DNA of 64,000 nucleotides from Gerris lacustris (lineage: Eukaryota; Arthropoda; Insecta; Hemiptera; Gerridae). A model generated the notes under the pieces. The model did no database searches, was not told the DNA's origin, and saw only the letters and a program-made list of their open reading frames with translations. This document shows positions 61,685-64,000 of this stretch, piece by piece (position 1 is the stretch's first letter; every line of letters begins with the position of its first letter). Both the position numbers and the translations under genes were made by a program. The stretch lies in assembly GCA_951217055.1 (NCBI GenBank), contig OX578284.1, forward strand, positions 21,616,187-21,680,186. Direction: 5' to 3'.

Positions 61685-62205
61685 AGTAACGCCTCAAGCA
61701 CCAGTACGAGCAACTAAACAATAATTACAAACTAAATAATATTAAAGAAGTAATAAAAGTAACTAAAAAAAAAAAAAAAAAAAAAATAACTATCTTTTTT
61801 CTTTTTAGTCTTATGTAAATTTTTATTTTTAAACACAGCAAATCAAAAATAATGCTTAATCATAACGATATCACTCGTTTTTCCTTTTTTAGTTTTTATA
61901 TAAAGTTATTTTTATTTCAAGAAGTAAATAATTTTAAGTTAAAATATCAGGTCAACGCTATGCGCATAGTACAAATGTGTTTTTTAAAAAAATATAATTA
62001 AATTAAAAATGTATATATACAGTATATGTAATCTACAACTTATATTACACACCAAAATGTGATCACTATGTAACCTCCAAACCCCTTCGTGGGCACCACG
62101 GCAAATTGCCGAGTTGCTACACCCTATTATAAGAAAAATTAATATTGTATACTTATATTGTAAATTGTGGCAATAAATGGTTATCTATCTATCTATCTAT
62201 CTATC
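60785..62205 (+). mobile_element. 5'-truncated RTE-like LINE with (TATC)n tail
   Basis: Carries the C-terminal half of ORF2 (see the pseudogene entry), a 3' UTR (61685-62171) with an A run at 61768-61788, AATAAA at 62172-62177, and a (TATC)n tail at 62182-62205. Short tetranucleotide tails in place of poly-A are usual for several LINE clades. The 5' break is near 60785-60795. The tail abuts the LTR remnant at 62204. No clear target duplication is visible. Confidence 0.8.
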
Positions 62206-62280
62206 ACTGACCAACTCCTTTATTCCTTTTTCAACCCACTCCCAACTGAACCTAGTCGGCAACCCCTTTTTTAGGTAACA
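62204..62280 (+). mobile_element. 3' end of an LTR (77-bp remnant)
   Basis: Matches 58555-58631 of the solo LTR (starting TCACTGACCAACTCC, ending TTTTTTAGGTAACA). The rest of this LTR, about 1.2 kb, is absent: the LINE tail touches it directly and no LTR sequence is seen upstream of the LINE. Confidence 0.85.
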
Positions 62281-62283
62281 ATT

Positions 62284-62301
62284 TGGCGCCCAACGTGGGG
62301 C
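62284..62301 (+). promoter_or_regulatory. tRNA-Lys primer-binding site
   Basis: TGGCGCCCAACGTGGGGC begins three bases after the LTR. It is complementary to the 3' end of a tRNA-Lys of the 1,2 type and would prime minus-strand DNA synthesis. The same primer class is known in insect Osvaldo-type elements. Confidence 0.85.
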
Positions 62302-62802
62302 CTGTTAAAGGTCTTAAAATTTTTTTTATATAATATGAGAAACTTTTGAATTGTAAAAGTAGATTGATTTTTTTTTTAGATTGAATATTTTATTTAGATT
62401 GAAACCTTTATTTGATTGAATTATTTTTCTGATTAAAAATCTTTCTTAGATTGAAACCTTTATTTAGATTGAATTTTTTTTATTGATAATTTTAATTAGA
62501 TTAATACCTTTATTTAGATTGATTTTTTTTTTTAAGATAGGAAATTTTATTTAGTCTGAAACCTTTATTTAGATTGATTTTTTTTTAAAGATTAAAACTT
62601 TTATTTAAATTGAATCCTTTATTAAGATTGATTTTATTTTTTAAAATTAAAACTTTTATTTAAGTTGAAACCTTATTTAGATTGCATTTTTTTTTTTATT
62701 GAAACTTTTATTTAGATTGGAACTTTTATTTAGGTTGAACTTTTGCGCCTGTCTTTTTTTATTGTTTACGTGTACAGGTTTGTTTATTTTTTTTTTTTAA
62801 CC
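62302..62802 (+). repeat. T-rich leader with internal repeats
   Basis: Leader between the primer site and gag. GATTGAAACCTTTATTTAGA-type words recur about ten times at irregular 30-60 bp steps, separated by T runs. No start codon opens a long frame before 62803. Confidence 0.7.
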
Positions 62803-64000
62803 ATGGATATTATTAAGAAGAATATTAACAGACTCGATAGAGATGAAATCGAATATGAACTGCGTGTTCGAGCCGTTTCCTTTGACTCAGCAATGAGTAT
62901 GGATACTCTGAGGAAATCTCTTAGGCAGGTTCTTCGTAGAGATAATGAAGATGCCACTTGGACTGTTGAGAACCCTGAGGAGGAGATGGAAATATGTAAA
63001 GATAAAGTAAATATTTTACAAAGGGCTATAAAAGATTATTCTGGTTTTGGAGGAAAAGATAGAGGAGAGTACCCTAAACTTGCTGTGAAAGGTGCTCATG
63101 TACTTGGTCGTTTGGAACGCATTACATTATTGCCTGAGGAAGATGAATTGATTTCTTTAAGGGATAATTTGATCCGTACTGTTAAGGACTTGTTAGAGGC
63201 ACTTAATTCTACAGTGCAGGGTACATTGTATACAACGGAAGCTGAAACTAGTAATCTGGATACTGATAATCCGAGAAGTAATAAAACTAAATATTCCGAA
63301 GAATTAAATGCTATTGATAATGAGCGTCCGTGTGCGAGTAACGTAAAGACTTCTACTTCTAAAAAGCCAATTAATAGGGTAATAGTACCTCTCTCTCGTA
63401 AAACAACCGATTCCTCGACAGATTCAGACCGGAATAATTCACCAGATCCCTCACCTCGAATTCGTAGACAAAGTAGTCGTACTTATATGAAACAAAAGCC
63501 AGTTTCTTCCTGGAATTTAAAATTTTCGGGTGATGATCCTAATGCGAGCATAGGTTCTTTTCTTGCGAGTGTACGAGACAAGATGGAGTCTAATCACATG
63601 TCTGAAAAGGATTTATTTAGATCAGCAGGAGATTTATTTAACGGTTCAGCACAAGCTGTTTACAGGGCTGCTCGTTCAAAAATATCTACTTGGAAGGAAC
63701 TGGAAATAAAATTACGCAGAGCATTTCAAGATCCGGATTACGATAAGAGATTGCTGCGTGAGATTATGAATCGTCGTCAGGGTATTGATGAACCTATTGT
63801 TGTGTATCTTTCTAAAATGAATAATTTATTTAGTAGATTGTCCGATCCACCTCCGGAAAGAACCCAACTGGAGATAATAGAGGACAACTTGTTAGGAGAA
63901 TATCAAGAACATCTAAGCCTGCAAAGATATTCAACTATAGATGAACTAGAAGGCATAGTATTTAGACTTGAGAGAGGTAGATGCCGTGCACTTAGGTTGA
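62803..64000 (+). CDS. gag: LTR retrotransposon Gag (runs off the window)
   Basis: Open from ATG 62803 for 399 codons to the window edge. The N-terminal 130 residues are charged and helical in look. Residues about 150-230 are rich in Ser, Thr, Asn and Arg (DSSTDSDRNNSPDPSPRIRR). Residues about 235-385 look like a Ty3/gypsy capsid domain: W237...F241, SIGSFLASVRDKM, STWKELEIKLRRAFQDPDYD, and an EIIEDNLLGEYQEHL helix. A zinc knuckle, protease and polymerase would follow beyond the window. The start is chosen because it is the first ATG after the leader and the frame has no earlier Met. The frame is undamaged, so the element may be young. It uses noticeably less A/T than its surroundings. Confidence 0.85.
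   Translation, partial: MDIIKKNINRLDRDEIEYELRVRAVSFDSAMSMDTLRKSLRQVLRRDNEDATWTVENPEEEMEICKDKVNILQRAIKDYSGFGGKDRGEYPKLAVKGAHVLGRLERITLLPEEDELISLRDNLIRTVKDLLEALNSTVQGTLYTTEAETSNLDTDNPRSNKTKYSEELNAIDNERPCASNVKTSTSKKPINRVIVPLSRKTTDSSTDSDRNNSPDPSPRIRRQSSRTYMKQKPVSSWNLKFSGDDPNASIGSFLASVRDKMESNHMSEKDLFRSAGDLFNGSAQAVYRAARSKISTWKELEIKLRRAFQDPDYDKRLLREIMNRRQGIDEPIVVYLSKMNNLFSRLSDPPPERTQLEIIEDNLLGEYQEHLSLQRYSTIDELEGIVFRLERGRCRALRL

Overview
This window is nuclear DNA of an AT-rich eukaryote, most likely an insect or other arthropod. The evidence is interrupted coding sequence with GT-AG introns, jockey-type and RTE-type LINEs, an LTR retrotransposon with a tRNA-Lys primer site, many inverted-repeat MITEs, foldback elements, minisatellites and very long (AT)n tracts. 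The species cannot be named from the sequence alone. Nothing looks bacterial: there are no operons and no dense coding.

Host gene content is low. The one convincing host gene is a calmodulin-like (neo-calmodulin-type) EF-hand gene on the + strand. Three exons are visible (33076-33211, 34693-34841, 40867-40898), followed by a short 3' UTR with AATAAA at 41019. They encode EF-hands 2, 3 and 4. The exons for the start codon and EF-hand 1 were not found and may lie upstream of the window. Its introns carry several repeat insertions.

Region by region: 0.6-5 kb is dispersed repeats and foldbacks. 6.4-7.6 kb holds a decayed FLYWCH zinc-finger fragment and a pogo/Tigger-like end. 10.4-11.3 kb is a dead jockey LINE (- strand). 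12.36-17.11 kb is one 4.75-kb insertion with CACTG ends and a TA target duplication, sitting inside a degenerate LINE fragment and itself carrying nested repeats. 18.9-20.0 kb has two foldbacks. 21.04-21.40 kb is a small GC-rich unit carrying a complete hammerhead-ribozyme core. 22.8-27.7 kb has nested MITEs, an 80-bp minisatellite and more dispersed repeats. 33-41 kb is the calmodulin-like gene. 41.24-42.19 kb is a near-perfect 952-bp foldback with mariner-type ends. 43-47 kb is a cluster of tandem arrays. 49-57 kb has further dispersed repeats and MITEs. 57.3-58.9 kb is a MITE split by a 1,278-bp solo LTR. 60.8-62.2 kb is a 5'-truncated RTE-like LINE. From 62.2 kb to the end is the start of an LTR retrotransposon (LTR remnant, tRNA-Lys primer site, leader, open gag frame running off the window).

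The most interesting signal is the hammerhead core at 21191-21233. All core positions are intact, stem III is a perfect 7 bp, and stem I is only GGGCCC with no loop. It lies in a 317-bp unit that begins to repeat in tandem, a layout known for ribozyme-bearing retroelements such as Penelope-like elements and retrozymes. Another unusual theme is that several unrelated repeat families here share one short module next to GACA-type microsatellites.
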